From Epiperipatus broadwayi (Eukaryota; Onychophora; Udeonychophora; Euonychophora; Peripatidae): 64,000 bases of DNA. The first letter of the stretch is position 1, and every line of letters starts with the position of its first letter. The notes under the pieces were generated by a model. That model did not search any database, had not been told where the DNA came from, and saw only the letters and a list, made by a program, of their open reading frames with translations. Below, one piece after another: positions 37,935 through 47,859 of this stretch. Position numbers and translations under genes: made by a program. The stretch is from the NCBI GenBank assembly GCA_028023455.1, contig JAQFVV010006503.1, positions 1 to 64,000 of the forward strand. Reading direction: 5' to 3'.

Positions 37935-38399
37935 TCAATTTATTAAATGCGTTTTATTTCTGTTTATAAAAATTGCCTCTTTAATTTTTCTTTTACTATG
38001 GTTTCTCTCTTCATGAAGAATTTTCACATTTTCAAAATTAAATTTAAATTTATATTTACATGTTTTTTCATGATCGAAGAAAACTGAAGAAGATATTAAA
38101 TCACCATTATTTTTATTTTTTACAAGCTTATATAACAATTCGTGTTTCTTCAATCTTTTCTCAATGCTGCATCTAGATTCACCTATATATGATAGCATAC
38201 AATCACAAAAAAATTGATATATGACATTACTTTTTTGCTTGACATGTATGACATCCTTAGAATTATTAACTAATTTATTAATATTTTTTGGAACGTAGAA
38301 TGAAACATTAAATACATTCTTATATAAATCCCTAAAAAAATTTACTTGTGGATTTGAAATAAATGGAATAGATATCCATTTTTTATTATTAATCTTCAT
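37935..38399 (-). CDS. PLE GIY-YIG endonuclease fragment, left arm
   Basis: A 154-codon open frame on the minus strand, almost identical to the right-arm copy. It shows the GIY-YIG core: VIYQFFCDCMLSYIGES, then RLKKH, FFDHE, and REKIKEA-like RKIKEAIFINRN. It ends at TGA after THLIN where the right copy has CGA (Arg), so it lacks the last 15 residues. The RT is absent, so it cannot mobilise itself. The chosen ATG is simply the first in frame, and upstream lies the foldback centre. Confidence 0.8.
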   Translation of the reverse strand: MKINNKKWISIPFISNPQVNFFRDLYKNVFNVSFYVPKNINKLVNNSKDVIHVKQKSNVIYQFFCDCMLSYIGESRCSIEKRLKKHELLYKLVKNKNNGDLISSSVFFDHEKTCKYKFKFNFENVKILHEERNHSKRKIKEAIFINRNKTHLIN

Positions 38400-38569
38400 T
38401 TCTTTTAAATTATAATAATTTTTTTTAAAATTGACTTAAAGTACTGTTTATTTGTTCCATTTTATAACCAAGGAATTGCCAAGGAATTGCTTGATGTTGG
38501 TTATAAAATGGAACAAATAAACAATACTTTAAGTCAATTTAAAAAAAAAAATATTATAATTTAAAAGAA

Positions 38570-39079
38570 ATGAAGATTAATAATAAAAAATGGATATCTA
38601 TTCCATTTATTTCAAATCCACAAGTAAAATTTTTTAAAGATTTATATAAGAATGTATTTAATGTTTCATTCTATGTTCCAAACAATATTAATAAATTAGT
38701 TAATAATTCTAAGGATGTCATACATGTCAAGCAAAAAAGTAATGTCATATATCAAATTTTTTGTGATTGTATGCTATCATATATAGGTGAATCTAGATGC
38801 AGCATTGAGAAAAGATTGAAGGAACACAAATTGTTATATAAGCGTGTAAAAAATAAAAATAATGGTGATTTAATATCTTCTTCAGTTTTCTTCGATCATG
38901 AAAAAACATGTAAATATAAATTTAAATTTAATTTTGAAAATGTGAAAATTCTTCATGAAGAGAGAAACCATAGTAAAAGAAAAATTAAAGAGGCAATTTT
39001 TATAAACAGAAATAAAACGCATTTAATAAATCGACAAGCTTCTAACATTAAAATACGAGATTCATGGAATTTGAATTGA
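38570..39079 (+). CDS. PLE GIY-YIG endonuclease fragment, right arm
   Basis: A 169-codon open frame. Residues 1-58 are the PLE linker after the RT (FISNPQVKFFKDLYKNVF, YVPNNINKLVNNSKD). The GIY-YIG domain follows: Y61, C65, C67, YIGES (71-75), R82, H86, HE (110-111), KRKIKEAIF (137-145), N154. The Cys pair with Tyr-Ile-Gly is the usual PLE variant of the nuclease core. It ends RDSWNLN. All expected nuclease residues are present, so the domain could fold, but RT and promoter are missing. The domain is homologous to 20093-21895, though clearly a different PLE subfamily. Confidence 0.82.
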   Translation: MKINNKKWISIPFISNPQVKFFKDLYKNVFNVSFYVPNNINKLVNNSKDVIHVKQKSNVIYQIFCDCMLSYIGESRCSIEKRLKEHKLLYKRVKNKNNGDLISSSVFFDHEKTCKYKFKFNFENVKILHEERNHSKRKIKEAIFINRNKTHLINRQASNIKIRDSWNLN

Positions 39080-39277
39080 TGACGTTTGCTTCCGCTTTTA
39101 GTTTTTGAATTTAATGGCAGTTGAGGCAGGTTAGAAAGTAACCGAAAGTACTTCTGTGGATTTAAAGATTGTTTGTAATTGTTTGTAAACCGTTAAAAAT
39201 ATTATTTCAATTATAATTATATATATATTAAAAATAGTTACTTTAAATGATCAAATTTCAATTTTGTTTTTATTTTT

Positions 39278-39810
39278 AATTAAAAATAATTATATATAAA
39301 AAAACTTTTTTGGCATATAGTTTTATGTCCTTTTCAAAGTTAATTATCTATTTTAACATTAACCAGTTATTGTATATTTAACACCATCTAGTGATCCATA
39401 ATAGAAGTAAAATAACAACAATAATAAAATAAAACATCAGTAAAGTAGAATAAAATCTTCATATAGAGTTACAATATAACTTCAAGGAATTGATTATATA
39501 ACATAACAAATTTACAGAATAAATAATGCATGCATTATACAACTTTATGTATATTATTTTATATATAAAGTTATAATGCATGCATTATTTATTCTGTATA
39601 TTGTTATGTTATATAGTTAATTTTTGAAGTTATATTTGTATTTTACTGATGCTTTATTTTGTTATTGTAGTTATTTTACTTTCATTATGACACACTAAAT
39701 GGTATTATGTACTCAATAAATGGTTAACATTAAAATAGATGATTAATATTTGAAAAGGGCATAAAACCATGTGCTGAAAAAGTTTTTATGTATAATTATT
39801 TTTAATTATA
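39278..39810. repeat. 530-bp foldback, family I
   Basis: Arms of about 255 bp (39278-39545 and 39556-39810) are inverted, meeting at TACAACTTTATGTATA. They contain ATAATGCATGCATTAT, TAACATAACAA and TTTTATGTCCTTTTCAAA. It directly follows the PLE foldback. No coding sequence. A large MITE or a non-autonomous element. Confidence 0.85.
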
Positions 39811-39814
39811 TATA

Positions 39815-40045
39815 TATAACTGTTGTATATAAATATTTGAAAACCAGGACTCTTCACAAACCTGGAGCATTAATTGTAAATATAGAGGATTTGAACTCAA
39901 ACTTTCAAGCACCCACCATCTATCTATCCGTACTATCTCATACAACTGATACACATGACCACACACATGTAGAAAAGGTAAATAATCACCAATATATGTA
40001 TTTCATGCTAAACCAGCACTCATTAGTTGGTCCAGATTATCAGCT

Positions 40046-40093
<48 letters not shown>

Positions 40094-40675
40094 ATCAGGG
40101 CTCAGGTAATATTAAGATAGTAAATTTTCACACTTTAATGGACAGGCTTCAATCCACTCCAACTTTTCAGCCATCCATATTGAAAATCTGATGATGGAAA
40201 GCCAAATCCCATGCCGATGCCAACATTATTGCCAAGCCCATGTTGACCTGAAGTCACTCTGACTCCTCATGTATAGGACTGTATCAATTAAATACATAGA
40301 AGAGGGATGGGCAGGATACAAGCTTATATGTAAATATTTGAAAACCAGGCACTATTCACAGACCTGGAGCTTTAATTGTAAATATAGGGGATTTGAACTC
40401 AGACTTTCAAGCACCCACCATCTATCCACACTATCTCATTAAAGTGTGAAAATTTGCTATCTTAATAAAAATTGAGCACTGATTATATATATGTGTGGGA
40501 GATGATAATCTGGACCAACTGATGAGTGCTGGTTTAGCGTGAAATACTTATATTGGTGATTATTTATCTTTTCTACATGTGTGTGGTCATGTGTATCAGT
40601 TGTATGACATAGTGTGGATAGATGGTGGGTGCTTGAAAGTCTGTGTTCAAATCCCCTATATTAACTGTTGTATAT
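39815..40675. repeat. foldback, family H, with internal duplication
   Basis: The left arm (39815-40140) and right arm (40434-40675) share TTGGTCCAGATTATCA, ACACATGACCACACACATGTAGAAAAG and CACTTTAATG with the element at 29.7 kb. About 110 bp of the left end (TATTTGAAAACCAGG...CCACCATCTAT, from 39826) is repeated directly at about 40330-40430. A (CA)n(TA)n run sits at 40050-40095. The centre (40145-40320) holds the GACAGGCTTCAA and TGAAAATCTGATGATGG half of the family H unit. Confidence 0.8.
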
Positions 40676-40848
40676 GTATTTTTTTTACTATTTATTATAA
40701 TTTATATGAAAGAATAGCATAATGGGTTTCATTAATTTCCATTTTTGATTATTATTCACAAAAGATTCATTAAAAGACAAAGGATTTTTTGGAAACTGCA
40801 GAGTTTGTCAAACTTTTCCACATTACTAAATATTAGAATAATAAAAGA

Positions 40849-40960
40849 CTTTTTTTCCATATGTCATAGCATCGGGAGGTGAACCCACAACAACTGTCTG
40901 CAAGCAACTGCTTGCTTGCAAGGCAGCTACGCTGACCTCTCGGCTAACAACGCTTGGCAG
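40849..40960 (-). repeat. tRNA-Gly-derived SINE with expanded anticodon arm
   Basis: The minus strand reads AGCGTTGTTAGCCGAGAGGTC (A box), GTAGCTGCCTTGCAAGCAAG, then a further CAGTTGCTTGCAGACAGTTG, GTGGGTTCACCTCCC (B box) and GATGCTATGACATATGG with A7. The anticodon region is longer than in the other copies because of a GCAAG-type internal duplication. A flanking repeat is doubtful. Confidence 0.8.
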
Positions 40961-41884
40961 ACTTTGCCTTGTAGAAACATAATTTTGTATTGTTTTTTTT
41001 TTTAGTGGCACCAGTTTTTAGAAATAAAAACTATATAATTGAGAGTATTTTAAGATACAAATGAAATGCTCGGAAAATTGTGCTCTTTCTGGTGAAGGAA
41101 AATGATAGGAAATCCAATATAGAACACATTTTTATTATATATTTGTATTTTAAAATTCATATTCCAATCATTAATATAAACTAAAGGATTATGTAAATAT
41201 TTTTAAATAATCACATTAATTCATTAATATTTTATTGAAAAATAAATTCTTATTCAAATTTCATAATAATTTTCACTAAATTTTAAAAGTTATTTTTGGA
41301 TAACTATTTGTCTTTTGAGTATTCATTTTTACCTTAAATTCTTTAAAGTTAAATAATATAACTTTCAATTGATTTTGCATTCATGTAAATGATATATAAA
41401 TATATAAATCTATGTAAATGTTCACCCTTTTGTGGTTATTTATTTTAAAATGATTATTTTATTCCAGTTTAGTTTATAGTTACATGTAGATGTATTGTAA
41501 TAAACAATTTCATAATTAAAATATACATTAAAAACAAGCTTAAAAACCCTAAATACGAAGACATTTTTATTGTTTTGTATAAACTACTGAAAATTTTTTC
41601 CCTGGTAAAAATTCATATAAAGCTTTTAAAGGTATATGAATGCATTACAATTAAAAGTGAGTTTATTTCTTGAAGAGATTTTAAAACAGAAGAAAAATTG
41701 AACATATATTTAGAAGGAGAAATGCAAGAGTAGGACTTGAAAGGAAAGATAGAAGAATAAAAAGCAATGGATAATAATAAAAAAGAGAATAACTATGCAG
41801 CTTTACAAAATAAAGCAAAGAATGAAAGATATTAGAAAAGTGATCTTATTGAGATCCATGAATTGTCTTTCAGCCCATTACTCA

Positions 41885-41886
<2 letters not shown>
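40961..41886. other. non-coding stretch
   Basis: No gene recognised. Confidence 0.5.
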
Positions 41887-41921
<35 letters not shown>

Positions 41922-41930
41922 TATATATAT

Positions 41931-41966
<36 letters not shown>
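41887..41966. repeat. (TA)n microsatellite
   Basis: Two long (TA)n runs are separated by GGTATATATATAACA. They lie exactly at the 5' truncation point of the RTE copy that follows. Confidence 0.95.
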
Positions 41967-41968
<2 letters not shown>

Positions 41969-41974
41969 AATATA

Positions 41975-42560
41975 TACCTTGGTCAGACTATTAAGATAGA
42001 TGGAAACATAATGGTTGAAATTAATCATAGAATTAAACTTGGTTGGAGTGCTTTTGGTAGAAATAACTTGATACTAAAAGAAAATGTGCCTATGTGTTTG
42101 AAAAGGATGGTTTTTAATAAACGTGTTTTATCAGTCGTTACTTATGAATCTGAGATTTGGACACTTAATAGAACAGCAATACAGAGACTTCAGACCAATC
42201 AAAGAAGTATGGAGAGATGCTTGCTGGGAATAACAAGAAGAGATCAAACATGCAATATATGGGTAAGAGAACAAACAGGTGTTACTGACCTCATTGAAAA
42301 AATTAAAGGACTGAAGTGGACTTGGGCTGGACATATTGCTAAAAGTGATGATAATAGATGGACAATTGAAAATTTAAACTGGATTCCAAGAGATTGTAAA
42401 AGACCCAGAAAGAGACTGCATGTGAGATGTGTAGATGAAATAAGAAAGTGTGCAGGGGTGAAGTGGAGAAGAAAAGCTAAAGATCGGAAACGATGGATTG
42501 AACTTGGAGAGACCTTCATCCTGCAGTGTATTTATTGATAATGGTTGATGATGATGATGA
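41975..42560 (+). pseudogene. RTE-type LINE 3' end with open C-terminal frame
   Basis: The frame enters from the (TA)n with YLGQTIKIDGN and runs through ATG 42011 to TGA at 42538 (175 codons after the ATG). Key blocks: INHRIKLGWSAFGRNN (residues 4-19), VVTYESEIWTLN, GITRRDQTCNIWVREQTGV, GLKWTWAGHIAKSDDNRWT, LNWIPRDCKRPRKR, CVDEIRKCAGVKWRRKAKDR and WIELGETFILQ. This is the RTE/BovB thumb-to-C-terminal region. The RT catalytic part is absent. The 3' end is GGTTGATGATGATGATGAT. The open frame suggests a younger insertion than the 22.8-kb copy. Confidence 0.88.
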
Positions 42561-44039
42561 TATATATAAACTTTTGAAATATACTAAAATTGATACTGAT
42601 AGCATTATATATATGTACTGTATATCAGAGACGCATATAAATGTGTCTACTTGAAGAAGAGTTTAGGAATTTTGAGTCCGTCTAGTTAATATCTATATCA
42701 ATAAAAATAATAATATTTGACTAATATTGATTATTGTTTCAATTGCTTTCTATTTTTTTAAGATAAGAACATACATATATATTTTTATTGAAAGTTTGAT
42801 CTTAAAAATTATCATGAAATTTTTAAAATTTATTATTCTTTTATCCCCAAATTCACGATCTTAATATTTTTTTTAAATAATCGAACAACTCTCATTACTA
42901 TGAATATGAATTTCTCCATGTTAGTACTAGCTTATTGGTATTTTAACATATCTTACTGCACGCTCACGCCCTCATGCAGCATTTTTTAAAAACACTATTA
43001 GAGTATGGTTGTTTTGTGTGTGTTTGTGATGTTAATTTTTTACTTCAGTCAATTTTAAAAAAAAAAAAAATCTAAAAGTGTATCATAAAATATTAATTTA
43101 AATAAATTAGTTTCTTCTTTTGAATAAATATGAAAAAAAAAAAATTCAAAATATATTGAGTTATATTTTAATTAAAACATTTCCATAAATAAACTTTACC
43201 TTTAATTTTAATTATCTATTATAAATAAAAATATATTACTTAATTATTTTGAAGTAGTTTATGAATATTAAATTATTTTATAAATATTATTCTTAATATA
43301 AATATATAAGATTAATAATATTTTTATTTTTTGTAGATATATTTTTTTTACTTTTGTGATAATAAAAACAAAAATATCAAAGGCAAATTTATTAATATAT
43401 ACGAGTGTTAAATTCTCCGTCATAAATATTATGAATCGTCTATAAAAAAAATATTTTTAATTATTTGTCAGTTGCTATCATTTAATTTTTTTCTTAAAGC
43501 ATATAAGTAAGAATTACTATTGTTTATAAGTTTATTATAATATTATTATATTTATAGATTTTTTTTTTCACAGTAATTTTGGTCATTAAATGGTAAATTT
43601 AATTTTAAGTGAAAAATAAATGTGATATTTTTTAAATCTATTTTTAACAGAGCATATTTCAAAGAATTAATTTATTTTATCTGCTTTTAGCAGATTACTT
43701 AATATGTAAAAAGACTCCATATCCTAGATTTCAAATCTGCATAAAACGATTTGGTACCAATTTAATAAGTGCTGTATGTCATTTTGAACACATTGGGACC
43801 CCAAAATTACTGCTGACACAACCAATGAAAAATGAAAAAAAAAACCCACAATAAATCTAGAAATCAAATATTAAAAATATTAGTAATTAAGAAATGACCA
43901 AAAAATTACTGCAATCATGAGATCAAAAAAATAAAATTACTAGTGTTTTAAAAAAATTAAATACAATACTAAAATATTTTAGGACAGGCATTAACATAAG
44001 TATGCCAGTCAAAAATATTGCGTAAGCTAATGGAATCAA
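42561..44039. other. AT-rich non-coding stretch
   Basis: No gene or recognisable repeat apart from A/T runs. Confidence 0.5.
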
Positions 44040-44880
44040 TAATGCATTTAAAGTATTTTAATATTACAATTAACAAAAAACCCAATAAATCCACATTATT
44101 GAATGTAATACTTATATAAGGCTATAACATCACATGACCACCACTTCTTATGCTTGTGTATAACTGTTGTTAAAACAGGCAAACCTCAGTAAATCTTGTG
44201 TTACGATTTGGAGAGGTCTCTCTTGTTAAAATTAAGTACTCAAGGTGCATGTACTGAAGTTATAACCTTATATAAGCATTACATGCTGATATCACACTTA
44301 ATAAGAATTAATATTTACAATTATTGAATGCAGCAAATATTAAAATAAATATACTACGAATATTATGTTTAACAAAAATATAAAAATTTTGAAAACAATT
44401 TCTAGAGTTTAACAAAATATTTTAATTTCACAATCAACAAACACTATATTTTAAACGTCATTTCTGAAGACATACTAGTAGAATACATAAAACACTGTAT
44501 AATTACTGAATTCAATTGCAAAAACATATGCTACAATGAAAATACAGTATTTTAATTTTACAATTATCAAGAACCACATTTTAAATTGTTACCAAATTTT
44601 CAGTTATAAGATATATATTCATTAAAATCCTAAAATTTAATGCAGAAAAATAAACAAACTAATGAATTAATTTCTGAAAAAAATATGCTGAAATAAAAGT
44701 GTTTTAACTTTACAACTAACAAGTATTACATTTTAAATGTCACCAAACATTCAATTACTAAAGAAATATTACTAACTAATATAAGCTGCATATAATAAAT
44801 GTTAAAATTGATAAATAAAAGTATAAAACCATATTGATTATGAATAAAAAATTATTAAACCAATATGAAAATTAAAGTAG
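44040..44880. repeat. degenerate tandem repeat and hairpin
   Basis: A unit of the form (A)GTATTTTAA-TTTACAATTAACAA...CATTTTAAATGTCACCAAA recurs at about 44050, 44413, 44545 and 44697, a period near 130-150 bp for the last three. At 44095-44290 a foldback (ATACTTATATAAGGCTATAAC and its inverse) contains a family F end: CACATGACC...CTTATGCTTG and AACTGTTGTTAAAACAGGC. Confidence 0.55.
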
Positions 44881-45659
44881 ATTTTATAATAGCTCAATGT
44901 CAGGCAGGTTGGAATCCTACTTAACATGGGAGACAGAAAAAAATTGCTGGGGTTACCATGTCATCCCAAAGGAGTAATTTTTAACTACAGGCGTTTTTAT
45001 AACAGCAAAAAATATCCAACTAAAAAATTAAACTTTTTAAAATATTTATAATCTTAAAATAATACAAATGTTTATATGAGTGAAATACCTACAATAATTG
45101 TGTGAGAAATACTTTATGCTGATTATTTTTGTTCAGTACATAAATATATTACATAATCACTATTTACTGTATGGAGAGTTTTGTCTGTTTTAGATATAAT
45201 ATTACTAGTAAATACCTGAACAGGGGAGTGGAAACAGTCAAATAGTTGTTTTTAGGCTTGTCCTCATCACATCAGCCATTTCAAAGTTTTGACACCTAAA
45301 TGTAAAGCAGAGGAAAAGTAGCAATGTTTTATCCATCAAAAAAACATTAAAATGGGAGATTTTTTAAATACTTTTATTGAAGGTACAAAGTCAATTTATT
45401 TGTTGGTATGTTAGTTTGTAAACATTTGATTTTTTTTAAAGTTAGAGTAAGACCTTTTAACTGATTTAAATTCAATAGAATTGCTTGAAATTTAACAAAT
45501 AACTAACTAATACTAGACTAATTCATATGGGACACTAATATTTTTAATAGGTCATCTAGTTTCTTAAATAGGGAACACAGAATGGGAAAATATTGAACAT
45601 TTTTTTGATATCAAATTTAAATAATTTTATTAAACTTTAATATGATTTAAATAAGACCT

Positions 45660-46090
45660 ATGAGAGGGCAGTATATATATATATATATATGGTTTTATAG
45701 TTTGTTTCTATTAGAGTATTTGATTGAATATAGAATTAAATTTTAAATCAACATTTAATATATTTAGAGAAGATAGAATTGGTTCAAGTTTGACACATAT
45801 CTAAAAAACAGTAGCATTCAATTTAAAAATAACATATTTAAGTTAAGATATTTACCATCAGAAATATGGGCAGTGGGTGGATGAAATTTCAAATATTTTG
45901 ATATTAAATATAAAAGACGTTCAAAAATTTTCAATTTTTAAAGCAGTATGTGCACAAGGGAAATATATATATAGTTTCATAGTTTGTTTCAATTCAAGGA
46001 TTTGATTGAAGCTAGAATTAAATTTTAAAATTGACATTTACTATATTTAGAGAAAATAGAGTTAATTCAGTTTTGAGACATCATTTCAAC
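45660..46090 (+). repeat. direct duplication of ~120 bp
   Basis: GGTTTTATAGTTTGTTTCTA...AGAGAAGATAGAATTGGTTCA (45690-45800) is repeated at 45970-46080 as AGTTTCATAGTTTGTTTCAA...AGAGAAAATAGAGTTAATTCA. Each copy follows a short (TA)n. Confidence 0.75.
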
Positions 46091-46615
46091 AGATATCAAC
46101 AAGACTGAAGGATTACTAAAGAAATGGGAAATCTTTGTAGGTGCAAAAGTTATTATATGATACAATGTTGATGTTTCAAAAAGATTGGTAAATGAACATA
46201 CTGGATTTATCACTGACATTGCATGGCTCCACTTTTGCAAACACAAATGTATGAGTCAGACATACCATCAGTGTGTATTGACTTTGGAAAACATGGAAAA
46301 CATGTGATGCTATCCAAAGAAATACAATTCCCTGTTAAATTCAGCTATGAAACAGTTGAAAAAAGACTACTTCCTATGATTTTCTTATGGGAATCTATCA
46401 TATATAAACTGCAAGGGTGTAATGGAAACAATGCAGTTGTATACTTAGGATGAAAGGATAAGCATATGTTGCATTGAGTTAGGTAAGATCCTGGAATAGC
46501 TTTTAAGTAGAAAAACCAGAATGCTCAAAATTGACTGGAGAAAAATTTGCAACATGGAAGCATTGGCAGAAATATATAGAATGGGAAATAAATCAGTAGA
46601 TATTGAATATGGCAT
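46090..46615 (+). pseudogene. Helitron Pif1-like helicase, C-terminal fragment
   Basis: Frames in order: KTEGLLKKWEIFVGAKVII, then YNVDVSKRLVNEHTGFITDI (the 'GAKVMLRxNIDVxxGLVNG' block of Pif1/Helitron helicases, 46110-46220); next frame DIPSVCIDFGKHG (46260-); KEIQFPVKFSYETVEKRLLPM; then FLWESIIYKLQGC (from 'SWAxTIHKxQG', helicase motif V region, 46390-46430) and NNAVVYLG; last, in another frame, CNMEALAEIYRM (about 46553). Pif1 helicases unwind DNA during Helitron rolling-circle transposition. The Walker motifs are absent and several stops and frameshifts occur. No Rep domain was found. Confidence 0.85.
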
Positions 46616-46779
46616 TCCAATTTTTTAGAATTTTCAAATATTGATAAGAACATTTTTTTTAATAATAAATATTTATTTAAAAAAGATTTTAGAATATTTT
46701 ATAGATCATTTTGCAAAGTTTAATTAATATATAGGTGAATTTCTTTAAAAAAGGTGGTTACAAAATTTTGAAGACTAAA

Positions 46780-47100
46780 AAGTTAAAAATAATAGAATTA
46801 AAATTTTTTTATATTAAATTTTGTGCACTAAAAAAAAAATAACCATTTTTTTCACTACCATTGGAGTGTTTGAATTTAACTTGAAATAAAAGCATGGGAG
46901 TCCAGAAATTAATTTAATTATTTTCTATTTTTTACAACAAGATATTGACTTAATTAATTTCTGGATGCCCATGTTTTCCTTTCAAGTTAAATCTAAAAAT
47001 GCCAGTGGTTGAAGAAACAATTTCTTTTAATGCCTGATAAATAAAAGTGTTTAATATAAAATTTTTTTATCTCTATTATTCAATTTTTTAAAAAACTATA
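46780..47100. repeat. foldback with ~140-bp arms
   Basis: TTGAATTTAACTTGAAATAA...TCCAGAAATTAATTTAATT is inverted as TTAATTAATTTCTGGATGCC...CTTTCAAGTTAAATCT. Pairing continues outward through TTTTTATATTAAA. The centre is near 46933. Confidence 0.8.
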
Positions 47101-47157
47101 AATATTGTTTATTGATTAACTGAGTTTTTTTTAATTTGATGTAATTATTATGTTTGT

Positions 47158-47494
47158 TACTCATAGTAATAAACACCTGTTAATGTTTTTTAGAAATTTT
47201 ATTTTATTTTATTTGTTATTTTAATGTTTGCTAATGGTTTTTTATTTGTATGTATCAAAAGAGCAGTGATGTCACTTCCTGTCATCTATTTGAGTACCTA
47301 TAGATAGATGACTGTAGATAGATAGACAGAAAAACAGACAAGTAAATAGAAAAGGCAGATAAATGGATAGTTAGATGATCTTCTATTTTGCCATCACATC
47401 AAAAATAAAAAAAAACAACTAGAAAATATTGAAATAACAAATAAATTAAAAACAAATCAAAAATATTAACAGGTGTTTTATTACTATTAGTAAT
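47158..47494. repeat. inverted repeat around a (GATA)-like run
   Basis: TTACTCATAGTAATAAACAC...TTTGTTATTTTAA pairs with 47431-47494 (AACAGGTGTTTTATTACTATTAG). Between the arms is a degenerate GATA/GACA microsatellite (47300-47375). Confidence 0.75.
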
Positions 47495-47859
47495 AAACAA
47501 AGCAATGACTCCAGCTTTAATTTGGTTTGATGGACAAAACATTATTTTCCCCTGCTTTACACTTAGATGTAAACTTTTGAAACACCTGATGTGATAAGGA
47601 CATGTTTGAAAACAACTTTTCTGTTCTTCACAATCCCTGATCAGGTGTTTATCAGTAACATTACATCTATATACTGATCAAAAATAATCACTATAAAGTA
47701 TTTTCCACTTAATTATTGCAGGTATTTCACTCATCCAAAAACAAATTTTACTAAAATTCTTTCCCAACCACGAAATTCAATTAAAAATACAACACAATAA
47801 AACAAAACAATCTGTGTATCATTCATTTCAAAAAGCAACTTCCTTTAACATTAAAAGAT

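Larger units (their letters stand above)
37748..39221. mobile_element. PLE-derived foldback, head-to-head, well preserved
   Basis: Arms of about 725 bp (37748-38471 and 38496-39221) are inverted and nearly identical, meeting at a 24-nt centre (GGAATTGCCAAGGAATTGC...). Each arm is the 3' part of a PLE: a short leader, the GIY-YIG ORF reading outward and a 3' UTR. Both copies are truncated at the same 5' point, so they were probably made in one event. The few arm differences include one that creates a stop in the left copy. An RNA across it would form a stem of about 725 bp. Confidence 0.9.
45078..47732. repeat. 2.65-kb inverted repeat enclosing Helitron debris
   Basis: Outer arms 45078-45340 and 47525-47732 are inverted copies with shared GAGTGAAATACCT, AAATAATC/GATTATTTTTG, AACACCTGATCAGG-like and ACATCAGGTGTTTCAAA-like blocks. 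The left arm carries an insertion (about 45165-45200, ending GAGTTTTGTCTGTTTTA) that resembles a family F end. Because the right arm is the downstream flank of the minus-strand PLE fragment at 47.8-48.2 kb, the arms may be two PLE 3' UTRs facing each other (tail-to-tail). Nested inside is a foldback at 46780-47100 and another at 47158-47494. Confidence 0.65.

Noticed and set aside
42131-42519. Long minus-strand ORFs opposite the 42-kb RTE frame
   Set aside because: Antisense shadows. Their Ser/Leu/Phe-rich text is the reverse complement of the RTE C-terminal domain. The similar plus-strand ORF at 8166-8459 and the minus-strand ORFs at 25461-25702 and 27162-27483 arise in the same way.
46223-46453. 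Independent 76-codon gene
   Set aside because: It is one frame of the Helitron helicase fragment. The preceding and following helicase blocks lie in the other frames.
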